Source: Poseidonibacter antarcticus (GTDB lineage: Bacteria > Campylobacterota > Campylobacteria > Campylobacterales > Arcobacteraceae). From it: 64,000 nt of DNA. Location: assembly GCF_003667345.1 (NCBI RefSeq), contig NZ_RCWF01000002.1, forward strand, positions 372,001-436,000. Reading direction: 5' to 3'. The number at the start of each line of letters is the position of its first letter. Positions within the stretch are counted from its first letter, which is position 1. Positions 53,531 through 62,823 of the stretch are shown piece after piece. The notes beneath the pieces are model-generated. The model saw only the letters and a list, made by a program, of their open reading frames with translations, was not told where the DNA came from and did no database searches. The translations under genes and the position numbers were made by a program.

Positions 53531-54967
53531 CTATATAAAGTTTGGTGCATCATTTGCAAAAAGAATTAAATCACCAACTTTTGTTTGTTCTGATAATGTT
53601 GATTCCATTAATGCTTTATCTTTTAATATAAACATTTTACTAGGATTAATATGTGCACTTAAAAGATGAGTATTTAAACTTCCTGTTAAAATTACATAAT
53701 CAAACTTATCATTTATCTCTTTAGCAAGTAAAATATTTGCTTCATCAGTTGATTCAACTAGACCAGGAGTAATAATTACTTTTCTTCCTTCATATGTCGA
53801 ACAAATATTTACAGCTTCTAACATTCCTGCTAAATTACCATTAAAAGAATCATCAACAATCACTTTACCACCAGCTTTTATAAGTTGTAATCTATGTTCA
53901 ACTTGAGGTAAAGATTTAAGTGATAATTTAATTTCATCAATACTCATTCCTAATTCATGAGCAACTAAAATTACTGCTGTTAAATTTATAGCATTAAAAC
54001 TTCCAAGAATAGGAGCATAAAAATGTTCTAGATTTTCATTTATTTCAACATCAAACCAAATCCCATCTAAAGAGCTTTTTGTAATATGTAAATTATTTGG
54101 AAATTTTGTAATAGAATCATAATCTTTAATAGGAACACTTTCATGGACAAAACCTCTTTGCATTCTTGGTGATTTTAATATTTCCATTTTAGTATGAATA
54201 ATATTGTCTAATGTTTTGAAGTATTCAATATGTTGTTCACCAACACTTCCTATTACACAAATTTGTGGTTCTAAAAACATTGCAATTTCTTCAATATCAC
54301 CTTTCTCTCTTGCTCCCGCTTCTGCTATATATACTTGTGTATCTAAAGGAATATCTCTATTTACATCTAAAACAATTCCACCAATTGTATTTACTGATCT
54401 TGGAGTTTTATATGTTTTAAATTTTTTTCTTAATATATGATATAAATAGTTTTTAATCGATGTTTTACCATAAGAAGCAGTTATTGCAATAATTTTTAAA
54501 CCTGCAATACTCTGAACTCTTTGTTTTCCTTTATGTTTGTAAGATATAAATAATATCTTTTCTAGTGCAAAAGATCCTGCATAAGCAATAATCAATGGTA
54601 CAAAAACAAATGTGTTATTACATTCTGGACTTGCTACACATAATCCAGTAATAGCAAATGTCGAGAATAAAAGAATTCCTAAAAATCTTACTACTCTTGA
54701 TGTTAAAACAACTGGCCTATCTAATTTTTTATTCCACATAATAAAACTTGTTAAAAATAGTACATAAAAATATATTGCGTAATATAAGGGTGGAACTAGA
54801 TAAAAAAGAACAATTGGCGTAAAAAAATATGTAATATGCCATTGCCATTTATGATGTTTTAAAATAACTCTTTCTAATTTGTAGTTATACCATTGTAAAT
54901 TTGTGATTAGGTAATAACCTAAACTCATAATTAATAAAATTTGTGTAAATAAATTAAAGTATTCCAT
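53531..54967 (-). CDS. murF: UDP-MurNAc-tripeptide-D-Ala-D-Ala ligase with membrane N-terminus
   Basis: A 478-residue Mur ligase. The N-terminal about 135 residues are unusual for MurF: four or five hydrophobic helices replace the UDP-binding domain. Next comes the ATP-binding domain with I-T-A-S-Y-G-K-T-S-I-K (P-loop, about residues 160-170) and E-A-G-A-R-E-K-G-D, then the C-terminal domain with D-D-S-F-N-G-N. The same membrane-fused MurF is found in Campylobacter relatives. It joins D-Ala-D-Ala to the peptidoglycan precursor. It overlaps the hydrolase gene by 14 bases, and ddl, which makes its dipeptide substrate, is one gene upstream. Confidence 0.88.
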   Translation of the reverse strand: MEYFNLFTQILLIMSLGYYLITNLQWYNYKLERVILKHHKWQWHITYFFTPIVLFYLVPPLYYAIYFYVLFLTSFIMWNKKLDRPVVLTSRVVRFLGILLFSTFAITGLCVASPECNNTFVFVPLIIAYAGSFALEKILFISYKHKGKQRVQSIAGLKIIAITASYGKTSIKNYLYHILRKKFKTYKTPRSVNTIGGIVLDVNRDIPLDTQVYIAEAGAREKGDIEEIAMFLEPQICVIGSVGEQHIEYFKTLDNIIHTKMEILKSPRMQRGFVHESVPIKDYDSITKFPNNLHITKSSLDGIWFDVEINENLEHFYAPILGSFNAINLTAVILVAHELGMSIDEIKLSLKSLPQVEHRLQLIKAGGKVIVDDSFNGNLAGMLEAVNICSTYEGRKVIITPGLVESTDEANILLAKEINDKFDYVILTGSLNTHLLSAHINPSKMFILKDKALMESTLSEQTKVGDLILFANDAPNFI

Positions 54968-55673
54968 TTTCTATTCTCTCAGTGATGTCTTTTACATTTT
55001 TTATAAAGAAGTAATGATCACCATCATAAGATATAAAAGTTGATGAATTAATTAAAGATGCAATTTTTTTACCAGATTTTAAAGATGTTGCAACATCTTC
55101 ATTTCCCCAAAAAATTAACGCATTATTTTTATAGTTTGAAAATGAAGTAGTAAAATCTTCATTTACAACATTTTTAAATGTAGCATACATTCCTTCATTC
55201 ATTGATTTTACATCAGAACTTCTAAACATTTTTGTAAGTTTATTTAATCCTAAAGCATTACAAAATTTTGCAAAGGCAATTTTTGTTTTTACTTCAAATG
55301 ATTTTTCTTCTAATATTCCAGCCGAACTTAATAAAACTAAGTTTTTAGGATTTAATAAAGTCGCAACTTTCCCACCATAAGAATGACCTGCAATTATATC
55401 TTTTGTAGAATTTAATGATTTTAAAAACTCTTCTGTGATTTTTGCATATTCTTTTGTTGTTAATTCATATTCATTAGGACTTTTTCCAAAACCTGGTAAG
55501 TCAATATAAATATGTCTAAAATCTTTTAAATATGGTGAAAATACATTTTTCATAATATCTTTATTTGAACCCCAGCCATGTAAAAAAATAATATCTTTTT
55601 TACATGTTGGATTTATTATTTCATAAGAAATATCAAATGTCTTATTATCGAAAATTATACTTTTTGATGCCAA
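54954..55673 (-). CDS. Alpha/beta-fold hydrolase
   Basis: A 239-residue soluble enzyme. The oxyanion loop is H-G-W-G-S-N (about residues 32-37), the nucleophile elbow G-H-S-Y-G-G (Ser near 97), an Asp in W-G-N-E-D, and the catalytic His in Y-D-G-D-H-Y. The substrate is unknown. It sits between ddl and murF with two bases and a 14-base overlap, so it may act in cell-wall metabolism, but that is from context only. Confidence 0.85.
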   Translation of the reverse strand: MASKSIIFDNKTFDISYEIINPTCKKDIIFLHGWGSNKDIMKNVFSPYLKDFRHIYIDLPGFGKSPNEYELTTKEYAKITEEFLKSLNSTKDIIAGHSYGGKVATLLNPKNLVLLSSAGILEEKSFEVKTKIAFAKFCNALGLNKLTKMFRSSDVKSMNEGMYATFKNVVNEDFTTSFSNYKNNALIFWGNEDVATSLKSGKKIASLINSSTFISYDGDHYFFIKNVKDITERIENGIL

Positions 55674-55675
55674 AC

Positions 55676-56716
55676 TTATTTCCCTTTTGCTGCATGAATT
55701 TTATTTACATATTCATAAGTAACAGGAATGTATTTTTTTCTAGGTAAAGAAGAAGCTACTTTTTTAAATAATGTATCAAAATCAGAAAATAAGTAATTTG
55801 CCATAGAACCTGGAATTGAATTAATTTCATTTAAATAAACTTCATTATCAACAATAAAAAAATCACATCTAATAATTGAACCTTCAAATAAGTTATTATA
55901 AATTCTTTTAAATGATTCTTTTACTTTGTTATTTAATTCTTCTCCTAAATCAACTTCAACTGCAGTTGAAGTTCTAGCAAAATCTAAATATTTTTTATCA
56001 AAATCTAAGAACTCTGCTTTTTGTGGTTCTTCTATAATTGAAAAACTAAACTCACCATTTACTTTTGTTCCTGCTAAGTTATATTCTTTAACTCCTGAAA
56101 TAAAAGGCTCAATTATAATTGCATCATCAAATTCATAAGCAACATCTAAAGAATAATCTAACTCTTCTTGACTTTTTACAATTGCTACACCAATTGAAGA
56201 ACCAAGACGAACAGGCTTTACAATCACAGGGAAAGTTTCAACTATTACCTCATCACCTTTTGTATAATATTTATAATCAATAGTTTTAACATTAACAGAT
56301 GATGCATAACCTTTTGTTAAAAATTTATTAGAACTAACTACACAAGCTTCTGTTCTTGGAGCAATAAATGGAATATTGAAGAAGTCTAATACTGAAGATA
56401 AAATACCATCTTCACCATCTCCACCATGAGAAAGATTTAAAACAACATCAAAATCAATAGCTTTTTCTTTTCCTAGAAACCCAGTTTTTTTAGAAAAACC
56501 ATTTTTTCTAATAGTAACTTTATCACATTTTTTATACTCACCTGAGCTAAATAATTTTGATTTCATTTCATTGTTGGGAATGTGATAGAAGTCTCTATGT
56601 TCATCTAAAAATATATAAACTAACTCATCACTTAAAACATCTTTCATTGCAATCGAACTTACAATTGAAATTTCATGTTCAAAACTAACCCCACCAAAAA
56701 CTATTGCTATTTTCAT
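55676..56716 (-). CDS. ddl: D-alanine-D-alanine ligase
   Basis: A 346-residue ATP-grasp enzyme. The start reads I-A-I-V-F-G-G-V-S-F-E-H-E-I-S. It has H-G-G-D-G-E-D-G near residues 96-103, P-V-I-V-K-P-V-R-L-G-S-S-I-G-V (about 159-173), and N-E-I-N-S-I-P-G-S near 310-318. The Y/F loop residue that decides D-Ala versus D-Lac was not resolved. It provides the dipeptide for MurF two genes downstream. Confidence 0.96.
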   Translation of the reverse strand: MKIAIVFGGVSFEHEISIVSSIAMKDVLSDELVYIFLDEHRDFYHIPNNEMKSKLFSSGEYKKCDKVTIRKNGFSKKTGFLGKEKAIDFDVVLNLSHGGDGEDGILSSVLDFFNIPFIAPRTEACVVSSNKFLTKGYASSVNVKTIDYKYYTKGDEVIVETFPVIVKPVRLGSSIGVAIVKSQEELDYSLDVAYEFDDAIIIEPFISGVKEYNLAGTKVNGEFSFSIIEEPQKAEFLDFDKKYLDFARTSTAVEVDLGEELNNKVKESFKRIYNNLFEGSIIRCDFFIVDNEVYLNEINSIPGSMANYLFSDFDTLFKKVASSLPRKKYIPVTYEYVNKIHAAKGK

Positions 56717-56732
56717 TAATTTCCCTTGATTT

Positions 56733-57299
56733 CTATTTTTGTAATTTTTTTAATGCTTCTTTTACTAAGTCACTTGTACTCGTTGATGTACAAGTTTTTA
56801 ATATTTTTGATAAAATATCTTTTTTAAATCCTAATGATTCTAAGGCTAATGAAGCTTCTAATACGGCTTTATTATTACTTCCTTCATCATCATCTGCATT
56901 TAGATCAATTACAATTCCTGAAAGTTCTACTAAAATACGGCTTGCACCTTTTGGTCCAATACCCGGAACTCTTTTTAACATTGATACATCATTTTCATTT
57001 ACTATTTGTGCAAAAGACGCAGGAGTAAATGTTGAACAAATTGCAAGTGCAACTTTTGGTCCAACACCATTTATTTTAATAACTGTATCAAAAAGCTTTT
57101 TTTCACTTGAATCTAAAAAACCATATAAAGTTTGAGAATCTTCTCTAATAATATGAGTTATTTCTAAAGTTACATCATCATTAATAATTTTTGAACTACA
57201 ATTTAAAGAAACAAATATTTCATAAATTATTCCATTAACATTAACATTTAATAATGTCGGTTCTTTCTTTATTATTTTACCTATAAGGCCTACTATCAT
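56733..57299 (-). CDS. ruvA: Holliday junction helicase subunit RuvA
   Basis: A 188-residue protein. The OB fold (M-I-V-G-L-I-G-K-I) is followed by tandem helix-hairpin-helix motifs ([10 protein letters not shown] and V-P-G-I-G-P-K-G-A) and a short C-terminal RuvB-contact domain after an acidic linker (D-A-D-D-D-E-G-S). It binds four-way junctions and recruits RuvB, which is not in this window. First gene of the ruvA-ddl-hydrolase-murF-HIT run. Confidence 0.95.
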   Translation of the reverse strand: MIVGLIGKIIKKEPTLLNVNVNGIIYEIFVSLNCSSKIINDDVTLEITHIIREDSQTLYGFLDSSEKKLFDTVIKINGVGPKVALAICSTFTPASFAQIVNENDVSMLKRVPGIGPKGASRILVELSGIVIDLNADDDEGSNNKAVLEASLALESLGFKKDILSKILKTCTSTSTSDLVKEALKKLQK

Positions 57300-57394
57300 T
57301 CTTCTACTCTTTAATACAAGTTCTCGTCTAATTTAATATTCTATAAACATATATAATTATATAATAATTGTACTTAAACTAAAAGGTTAGTATT

Positions 57395-59581
57395 ATGTTT
57401 GATTTAATAACAAAAAAGATTAGTAATAAAATTATTTTTGCTTTATTTTTTTTTATGACTATAAGCAGTGTTTCTATCATATTTTTAACAACTTCAAAAG
57501 TATCAGAAGATTCTATAATAAAAACAAAAGAGAATCTTGCCATGTTAAATGCAGCGATGTTTCAAAGTTTAAGAAATGCAATGAATACAGGAGATCGGGC
57601 ACAAATTAAAAAAGCTGAAGAAGATGCAAAAAAAATACAAGGAGTAAAATCTCTAGTAGTTGCAAAAAGTAAAGCCTTAATGGATATATATCCTTCTGAA
57701 TCAATTTTTACTAAAGACATAGAAGTTATAAAAGCATTTAATAGCAAAAAATCTGCCCTTTTAGAAACAAAAAATTCACAAGAACATAACTTGAGAATGA
57801 TTAAACCTATGATTGCAACATCTGAGTGTCTTATGTGTCACAATAATCAAAAAGTAGGTGATGTAATTGGTGTAATGGATCTTACTTTTTCTCTAGATGA
57901 AGCAGATAGCCAAATTTCTGAATTAGTTTTATATATTTCAGTAATATCAGCATTATTAGGTTTAATTACAGTAACTGTAATATTATTTATTATTAAAAGA
58001 GCTACTAAACCAATTGAAAAATTAAAAGAAGGTTTTGAAAACTTACTAGAATCAAATGATCCTTCAATTAATTTAAAAGTAGAATCAAAAGATGAGATAG
58101 GAGAAGTATCTGAATTATTTAACGCGTATATGAATAAAGTAAGATCTGGACTTAAAAAAGATGAACTAGTAATTGAAGAAGCAAGTGATATTTTAGAAAA
58201 AGCTAGTAATGGATTCTTTGTATATCAAGTAAATCAAAATGCATCCAATCAACATGTTGAAGATTTAAAGAATAAATTAAATCAAATGATTAAAAGTACT
58301 AAAACTACGCTAGATAAGATAAATGATACACTTAGAAAGTATTCAGAATCTAAATTTGATTCTCAAATTGATGATGATGGAATATATGGCGATTTAGGCT
58401 CTTTAACTGCCGGTATTAAACTTGTAGGGAATAATACGTCTGAAATACTTGCAATGATTATGAATACAGGTGATTCTTTAAATCAAAATACAGCTGTATT
58501 ATCAAGTGCATCAAATAATTTGTCTATTTCATCAAATCAACAAGCTGCATCATTAGAAGAAACAGCTGCTGCACTTGAAGAAATTACTGCAAACATTAGA
58601 TCAAATAATCAATCCTCATACAAGATGTCACAATTAGCTCAAAGTGTTACAAATTCGGCAAAATCTGGTCATGACTTAGCAAATAAAACAGCGGCATCAA
58701 TGGATGAAATAAACATACAAGTATCATCTATAACTGATGCAATTGAAGTAATTGATCAAATAGCCTTCCAAACAAATATTCTTTCATTAAATGCAGCAGT
58801 TGAGGCTGCAACTGCTGGTGAAGCTGGAAAAGGTTTTGCTGTTGTTGCAGCTGAAGTAAGAAACCTTGCAAATAGATCTGCTGAAGCGGCTAAAGAGATT
58901 AAAAATATAGTTGAAGATGCAACATCTAAAGCTCAAAATGGTAAAGACATATCAGCACAAATGATAGAAGGATATGAAGAATTAAATGAAAATATATCTA
59001 ATACTATTTCAATTATTAAAGAAGTAACAGTAGCATCAAAAGAACAAGAAAGAGGTATTATTCAAATTAATGATGCTGTAAATACTTTAGACCAAGCTAC
59101 TCAAAAAAATGCACAAGTTGCAAATGAAATTTCTGATATGGCAAGTAATATATCATATATGTCAAACTCTCTTGTAACAGCTGCAGCAAGAGCTTCATTT
59201 ATAAATGATTCTTTAGATAAAGTTTGTGATGTAGATTTAGTTTATGATACAGCACAAATAAAAGTTGATCTATTAAATACTAAAGATGAAGTTTATGCAC
59301 AACTTGGAACTTATAATACATGGAAAGTCAAAGAAAATACAAGTTTAGATATTTGGGCTCATAATCATATAAATTCTGGTAAAAAAGTTAATATGGAAAT
59401 TATGAACACTATTAGTCATTTGAATAAACAATTTCATAAAAACTTACAATCATTAGTTGATGCAAATGCAAATAAAGAGAATAATCAAAGTTTAAATCAA
59501 AAAGCAAAGGAAGTAGAACTTAATTCGCTTGAAATATTTACTAATTTAAATAATGTTAAGAGAGATGCTTGTAAAAAGTAA
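57395..59581 (+). CDS. Methyl-accepting chemotaxis protein with periplasmic haem c motif
   Basis: A 728-residue chemoreceptor. TM1 (about residues 12-30) is followed by a short periplasmic sensor domain (about 31-175) that contains C-L-M-C-H at residues 145-149, the covalent haem c attachment motif. TM2 lies at about 178-201, then HAMP (about 200-255) and the signalling hairpin with the invariant [17 protein letters not shown]. The C-terminus (about 625-700) looks like a CZB domain in which the zinc Cys and first His are lost. By analogy with Geobacter haem-containing chemoreceptors it could sense redox state, O2 or NO. Confidence 0.9.
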   Translation: MFDLITKKISNKIIFALFFFMTISSVSIIFLTTSKVSEDSIIKTKENLAMLNAAMFQSLRNAMNTGDRAQIKKAEEDAKKIQGVKSLVVAKSKALMDIYPSESIFTKDIEVIKAFNSKKSALLETKNSQEHNLRMIKPMIATSECLMCHNNQKVGDVIGVMDLTFSLDEADSQISELVLYISVISALLGLITVTVILFIIKRATKPIEKLKEGFENLLESNDPSINLKVESKDEIGEVSELFNAYMNKVRSGLKKDELVIEEASDILEKASNGFFVYQVNQNASNQHVEDLKNKLNQMIKSTKTTLDKINDTLRKYSESKFDSQIDDDGIYGDLGSLTAGIKLVGNNTSEILAMIMNTGDSLNQNTAVLSSASNNLSISSNQQAASLEETAAALEEITANIRSNNQSSYKMSQLAQSVTNSAKSGHDLANKTAASMDEINIQVSSITDAIEVIDQIAFQTNILSLNAAVEAATAGEAGKGFAVVAAEVRNLANRSAEAAKEIKNIVEDATSKAQNGKDISAQMIEGYEELNENISNTISIIKEVTVASKEQERGIIQINDAVNTLDQATQKNAQVANEISDMASNISYMSNSLVTAAARASFINDSLDKVCDVDLVYDTAQIKVDLLNTKDEVYAQLGTYNTWKVKENTSLDIWAHNHINSGKKVNMEIMNTISHLNKQFHKNLQSLVDANANKENNQSLNQKAKEVELNSLEIFTNLNNVKRDACKK

Positions 59582-59587
59582 TCTCTT

Positions 59588-59941
59588 TTATGCTTGCATT
59601 TGTTTAATAAGTTCTTCCAAATCATCTTCACTTAATACATCATCAGAAGAATCGATATTTTTAGCACTTGGAGCAAAACCATATTGAGCTTTATCTATAT
59701 TATTATGCTCACATACAAAGTTTACGACTCTTTCAATTTTCTGTCTATATAAATCTTGATGTTGTAATAAGCCTAAAGCATTTGATACTTTATTTTGAAT
59801 TTTTTCTTTTTCATATCTTAGAAGTGATAAATTATCAACTATTTGACTTATAGATTCTATATCATCATAAATCATTGCAGAATTATTTTCTGACTCTTTT
59901 ATCACATCACATAACTCAAGTATTAGCTCTTCATATTTCAT
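59588..59941 (-). CDS. Short CheZ-like phosphatase with CheY-binding tail
   Basis: A 117-residue helical protein. It contains L-L-Q-H-Q-D-L-Y-R-Q-K (residues 58-68), where Asp63 and Gln67 form the D-x-x-x-Q motif that CheZ, CheX and CheC use to dephosphorylate CheY-P. The C-terminus V-L-S-E-D-D-L-E-E-L-I-K (residues 102-113) resembles the CheY-binding peptides of FliM and CheZ, joined by a flexible linker. CheZ of E. coli is 214 residues, so this is a short form, like the remote CheZ homologues of Helicobacter and Campylobacter. It converges on the haem chemoreceptor gene. Confidence 0.65.
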   Translation of the reverse strand: MKYEELILELCDVIKESENNSAMIYDDIESISQIVDNLSLLRYEKEKIQNKVSNALGLLQHQDLYRQKIERVVNFVCEHNNIDKAQYGFAPSAKNIDSSDDVLSEDDLEELIKQMQA

Positions 59942-60027
59942 AAATGTCCTTTAAATGCAAAAAGTATAAAATTTTAACCTATTTAAACTTAACAAAAGAC
60001 ATCTATAAAAAAATTATTAATATATTA

Positions 60028-61092
60028 CTAATGAATTATTTCAGCAATTAACTCAGTTGCATAACAACCTTTTGGTAAAGTAAATTTTAATTCCATCCAA
60101 TTTTTATCTTCTTTATAATTACTTTCAACATCACTTGGAAAAACCCACGCAAATCTTCTTGCACCATCTTCACCCGTTGGTGCTTCAAACTCTTTTTCAA
60201 TTTCATAAGCTAAATCAACTGAATTTTTTACTCTTTTACCTGATAATAATCCTGTTGGAACTCTATCTCTTTGAAAGAATTTTTCTGATTCTGTTTCTAA
60301 ATCTTCAATTGTAAATATTTTTCCAAAAGGATAATGAGATAATAAATCACCTGTCATAATTTTTAAAGGATGTTTTTGTTTTTTCATTCTTTTTACAACA
60401 TCAAGTGGTAAATTTAATTTTTCATAAATTTCTTTAGGTTCAAAAGCATCTACAAGTTTTGAAATTTCAATTCTTTTTGAAAGCCAAGAATTAAAAAGAT
60501 GTGATTGATATGCATTGATATACATTTGTTTTAAGTTTCTTCTTTTTTCTTTTAATTCCCCATCAATAATCGCTTTACCTTTTTTGTAATTATCACCATC
60601 TATTCCAAATCTTTGGAATCCAAAATAATTAGGCATACCAAAATTTACAATAGATTCTAAAGCACTTTGTATTTTTCTACAATCAATTACATTTACTCTT
60701 TTAAGTCTAATAAAAAAGCTATTACCTTTTAAATGCCCTACTTTAATTTTATTATTATGATAAGTTGTACCTAAAATTTTAATATTTGGATGATTAAATG
60801 TTTTTAATTTTTCTTCATATTGCTTATGAATAGAAATACTTTGAACAGTCATTGCATTTTTATCTTTTAGTCCTGCATATCCTATATCTCTACTTTTACA
60901 ACCTACAAATTTTGCAATAATTTCTAATGCATCCCAAGTTGCTAAATCTTTTTTTCTAATTTTTAAAATTAGATGTTCACCCTCACCTGAGAATTCGTAT
61001 AATGGTATTTCTGTAACAACAAAATCATCTTTGTTTTGTTTAAATAGAACATCTATGTTTGAATGGTTTAAATATCTTTGTAATTGGCTCAA
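60028..61092 (-). CDS. truD: tRNA pseudouridine synthase TruD
   Basis: A 354-residue enzyme that makes pseudouridine 13 in tRNA-Glu. The catalytic Asp is in G-Y-A-G-L-K-D-K-N-A (about residues 73-82), with F-F-I-R-L-K and N-Y-F-G-F-Q-R-F-G (about 155-163) also conserved. It lies 29 bases after thiL on the same strand, a pairing conserved in Campylobacterota. Confidence 0.95.
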   Translation of the reverse strand: MSQLQRYLNHSNIDVLFKQNKDDFVVTEIPLYEFSGEGEHLILKIRKKDLATWDALEIIAKFVGCKSRDIGYAGLKDKNAMTVQSISIHKQYEEKLKTFNHPNIKILGTTYHNNKIKVGHLKGNSFFIRLKRVNVIDCRKIQSALESIVNFGMPNYFGFQRFGIDGDNYKKGKAIIDGELKEKRRNLKQMYINAYQSHLFNSWLSKRIEISKLVDAFEPKEIYEKLNLPLDVVKRMKKQKHPLKIMTGDLLSHYPFGKIFTIEDLETESEKFFQRDRVPTGLLSGKRVKNSVDLAYEIEKEFEAPTGEDGARRFAWVFPSDVESNYKEDKNWMELKFTLPKGCYATELIAEIIH

Positions 61093-61121
61093 TATATTTC
61101 CTTGTTTTTTATATTTTTGTT

Positions 61122-61943
61122 TTAAAAGTGGTGATTTTTACTTTTAGTTTCATATTTACCTTTTATTGCTTTGGCAAATATATTTAATTTTACTTTATGT
61201 TTTTTAGCTATTTTTTCAATTTTTTCTAAATCTTTTTTTGCAAAAGAAAAAAGCATTTCATACTCTTCTCCTGATGTTCCTATTTCTTCTTTTATTTCTT
61301 CAAAAAATTCAAAACCAACTTTTGAAGCTTTTGATAAGCGTTCAAGTTCAAAAAACAGACCATCTGAAATATCCATTGAAGCATTTACATATTTTGATAC
61401 TTCATAGAAAAACTTTGCGTTTAGTTTTGGTTTTAAAAATTTTGATTTTTTAGAAATCTTTACATTAGCGAAAAGTTTTTCTAAATCACTTTTAGAAGAT
61501 CCTAAATCACCTGTATAACATAATAAATCATCTCTTTTTACGCCTGATCTATAAATTGGCTTTTTAGTTTTTGAAACTATTGTAACTGAAATATCTAATT
61601 TTTCATTTGAGATAGTATCTCCACCAATAATAGAAATTCCAAACTCTTTTGCAGCTTTTTTAAATCCATTTGCTAACTGTTTTAAATCTTTTTCATTGTA
61701 TGTAGTAGGAATAGCAACACTTAAAAGTGCATATTTTGGTTTTGCATTCATAGCAATTGCATCTGAAATATTAACTATCATTGATTTATATGCGATTTGT
61801 TTTAAACTCATCCACTCTTTTTTGAAATGAACATTTTGGAAAAATGCATCCATAGAATAGACTGTATTTTTTATTACAGCTCCATCATCACCTATAATTT
61901 TATTACTTGAAAATTGTTTTATAAAATACTCTTCTTTATTCAT
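61122..61943 (-). CDS. thiL: Thiamine-monophosphate kinase
   Basis: A 273-residue PurM-fold enzyme that phosphorylates TMP to TPP. It has G-D-D-G-A-V (about residues 18-23), S-D-A-I-A-M-N-A-K-P (about 56-65), G-G-D-T-I-S near 104-109, and A-S-M-D-I-S-D-G-L near 190-198. Short compared with E. coli ThiL (325) but with all core motifs. Ends in a lysine-rich tail. Confidence 0.93.
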   Translation of the reverse strand: MNKEEYFIKQFSSNKIIGDDGAVIKNTVYSMDAFFQNVHFKKEWMSLKQIAYKSMIVNISDAIAMNAKPKYALLSVAIPTTYNEKDLKQLANGFKKAAKEFGISIIGGDTISNEKLDISVTIVSKTKKPIYRSGVKRDDLLCYTGDLGSSKSDLEKLFANVKISKKSKFLKPKLNAKFFYEVSKYVNASMDISDGLFFELERLSKASKVGFEFFEEIKEEIGTSGEEYEMLFSFAKKDLEKIEKIAKKHKVKLNIFAKAIKGKYETKSKNHHF

Positions 61944-62086
61944 TCGTGATTATACCAAATATGAGCAAAATATACACGCACAAATAAAAATTTTGATAAT
62001 TATTCATATAGGATAAAAAATATCTTATTTATTTTAATAAAATTGTAGTATAATAATTCTGATTTAAAAAAATACTAGGAGAAAAT

Positions 62087-62473
62087 ATGCCAAAAATTAA
62101 TAAATATGTAGACATTGATACTGTTGAAAGAGAAGCAAAGAAAGATTTAATTGATAGACATTCACCGTTTATTCACTGTGAAGAAACTGCAAAAGCAGGT
62201 GAGCCATTTGAAGTAACAGTTAAAATGGGTAATGAATATACTCATCCAGATGATTTCGATCACTATATTGAATCAATCACATTATTTAATGGTGAAACTA
62301 AATTAGCTATGGCTACTTACGTTCCAGGAACATTAGGAAATGTTAAAGCACATAATACTACTACTTTCACAATTATTCCAACAGGAAAAAAATTAAACTT
62401 AGTAGCTCACGGATACTGTACAAAACATGGTATTTGGGAATCAACTCCAGTAGTTGTAACTGTAGCTGAATAG
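62087..62473 (+). CDS. Superoxide reductase, class II (neelaredoxin-like)
   Basis: A 128-residue protein that reduces superoxide to peroxide without making O2. The iron site Fe(His)4(Cys) can be assigned to His25, His53, His59, Cys111 and His114 (C-T-K-H-G-I-W), with one further His (His30 is a candidate). The usual E-K-H motif near the open iron face is D-R-H here, so the conserved lysine is arginine. No N-terminal rubredoxin-type iron site is present, hence class II. It has a strong GGAG ribosome binding site, its own TATAAT promoter near 62050 and a strong terminator. Confidence 0.9.
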   Translation: MPKINKYVDIDTVEREAKKDLIDRHSPFIHCEETAKAGEPFEVTVKMGNEYTHPDDFDHYIESITLFNGETKLAMATYVPGTLGNVKAHNTTTFTIIPTGKKLNLVAHGYCTKHGIWESTPVVVTVAE

Positions 62474-62493
62474 TCTATAAACACCTAAATATC

Positions 62494-62529
62494 AAAAAGG
62501 TAGGAGTTTTTTAGCTTCTACCTTTTTTT
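62494..62529 (+). terminator. Rho-independent terminator of superoxide reductase
   Basis: AAAAAGGTAGGAG at 62494-62506 pairs with 62515-62527 (one G-T pair), followed by a seven-T run at 62523-62529 that partly overlaps the arm. Confidence 0.9.
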
Positions 62530-62823
62530 ATGCTTTACCACCTATTTAAAATTTATATCATAAATCCTTATTTTTAAACTTATCTTGGTTATCTATCAGT
62601 TCAAATATTAATCTTGGAATGGTAACTGGAATTAGAATATTAAGTTTTAATAGTCTCTTTATCAACTTCTTACTTATGAATACATGTTACCTCTTTGTGA
62701 TTCAAATTGTTTTATATTCATAATAAAATCATTGCATAATATTAATTATATTTTATCTTACCTAGAAAGCTAAAGTTAAGTAGACATATTATATCTTTCC
62801 TAGAAAGATATAAAAGGATAAAA
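62530..62823. other. Intergenic stretch before the PACE gene with a possible ORF fragment
   Basis: About 290 bp. On the minus strand 62558-62686 reads as 42 codons plus stop without a start codon, opening right after an in-frame stop (L-L-K-L-N-I-L-I-P-V-T-I-P-R-L-I-F-E). It looks protein-like but I do not recognise it. It may be a decayed gene. The right end holds the twin operator and promoter of the PACE gene. Confidence 0.35.
62757..62813 (+). promoter_or_regulatory. Twin palindromic operators of the PACE efflux gene
   Basis: CTTACCTAGAAAG at 62757-62769 and CTTTCCTAGAAAG at 62795-62807 share eleven of thirteen bases and lie 38 bp apart. The second is the core of a perfect dyad, 10-bp arms TTATATCTTT/AAAGATATAA with CCTAG centre (62789-62813). 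Both fall just before the start codon at 62824. This suggests a dimeric repressor of the TetR or MarR type, which is not encoded in the window. Confidence 0.6.
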
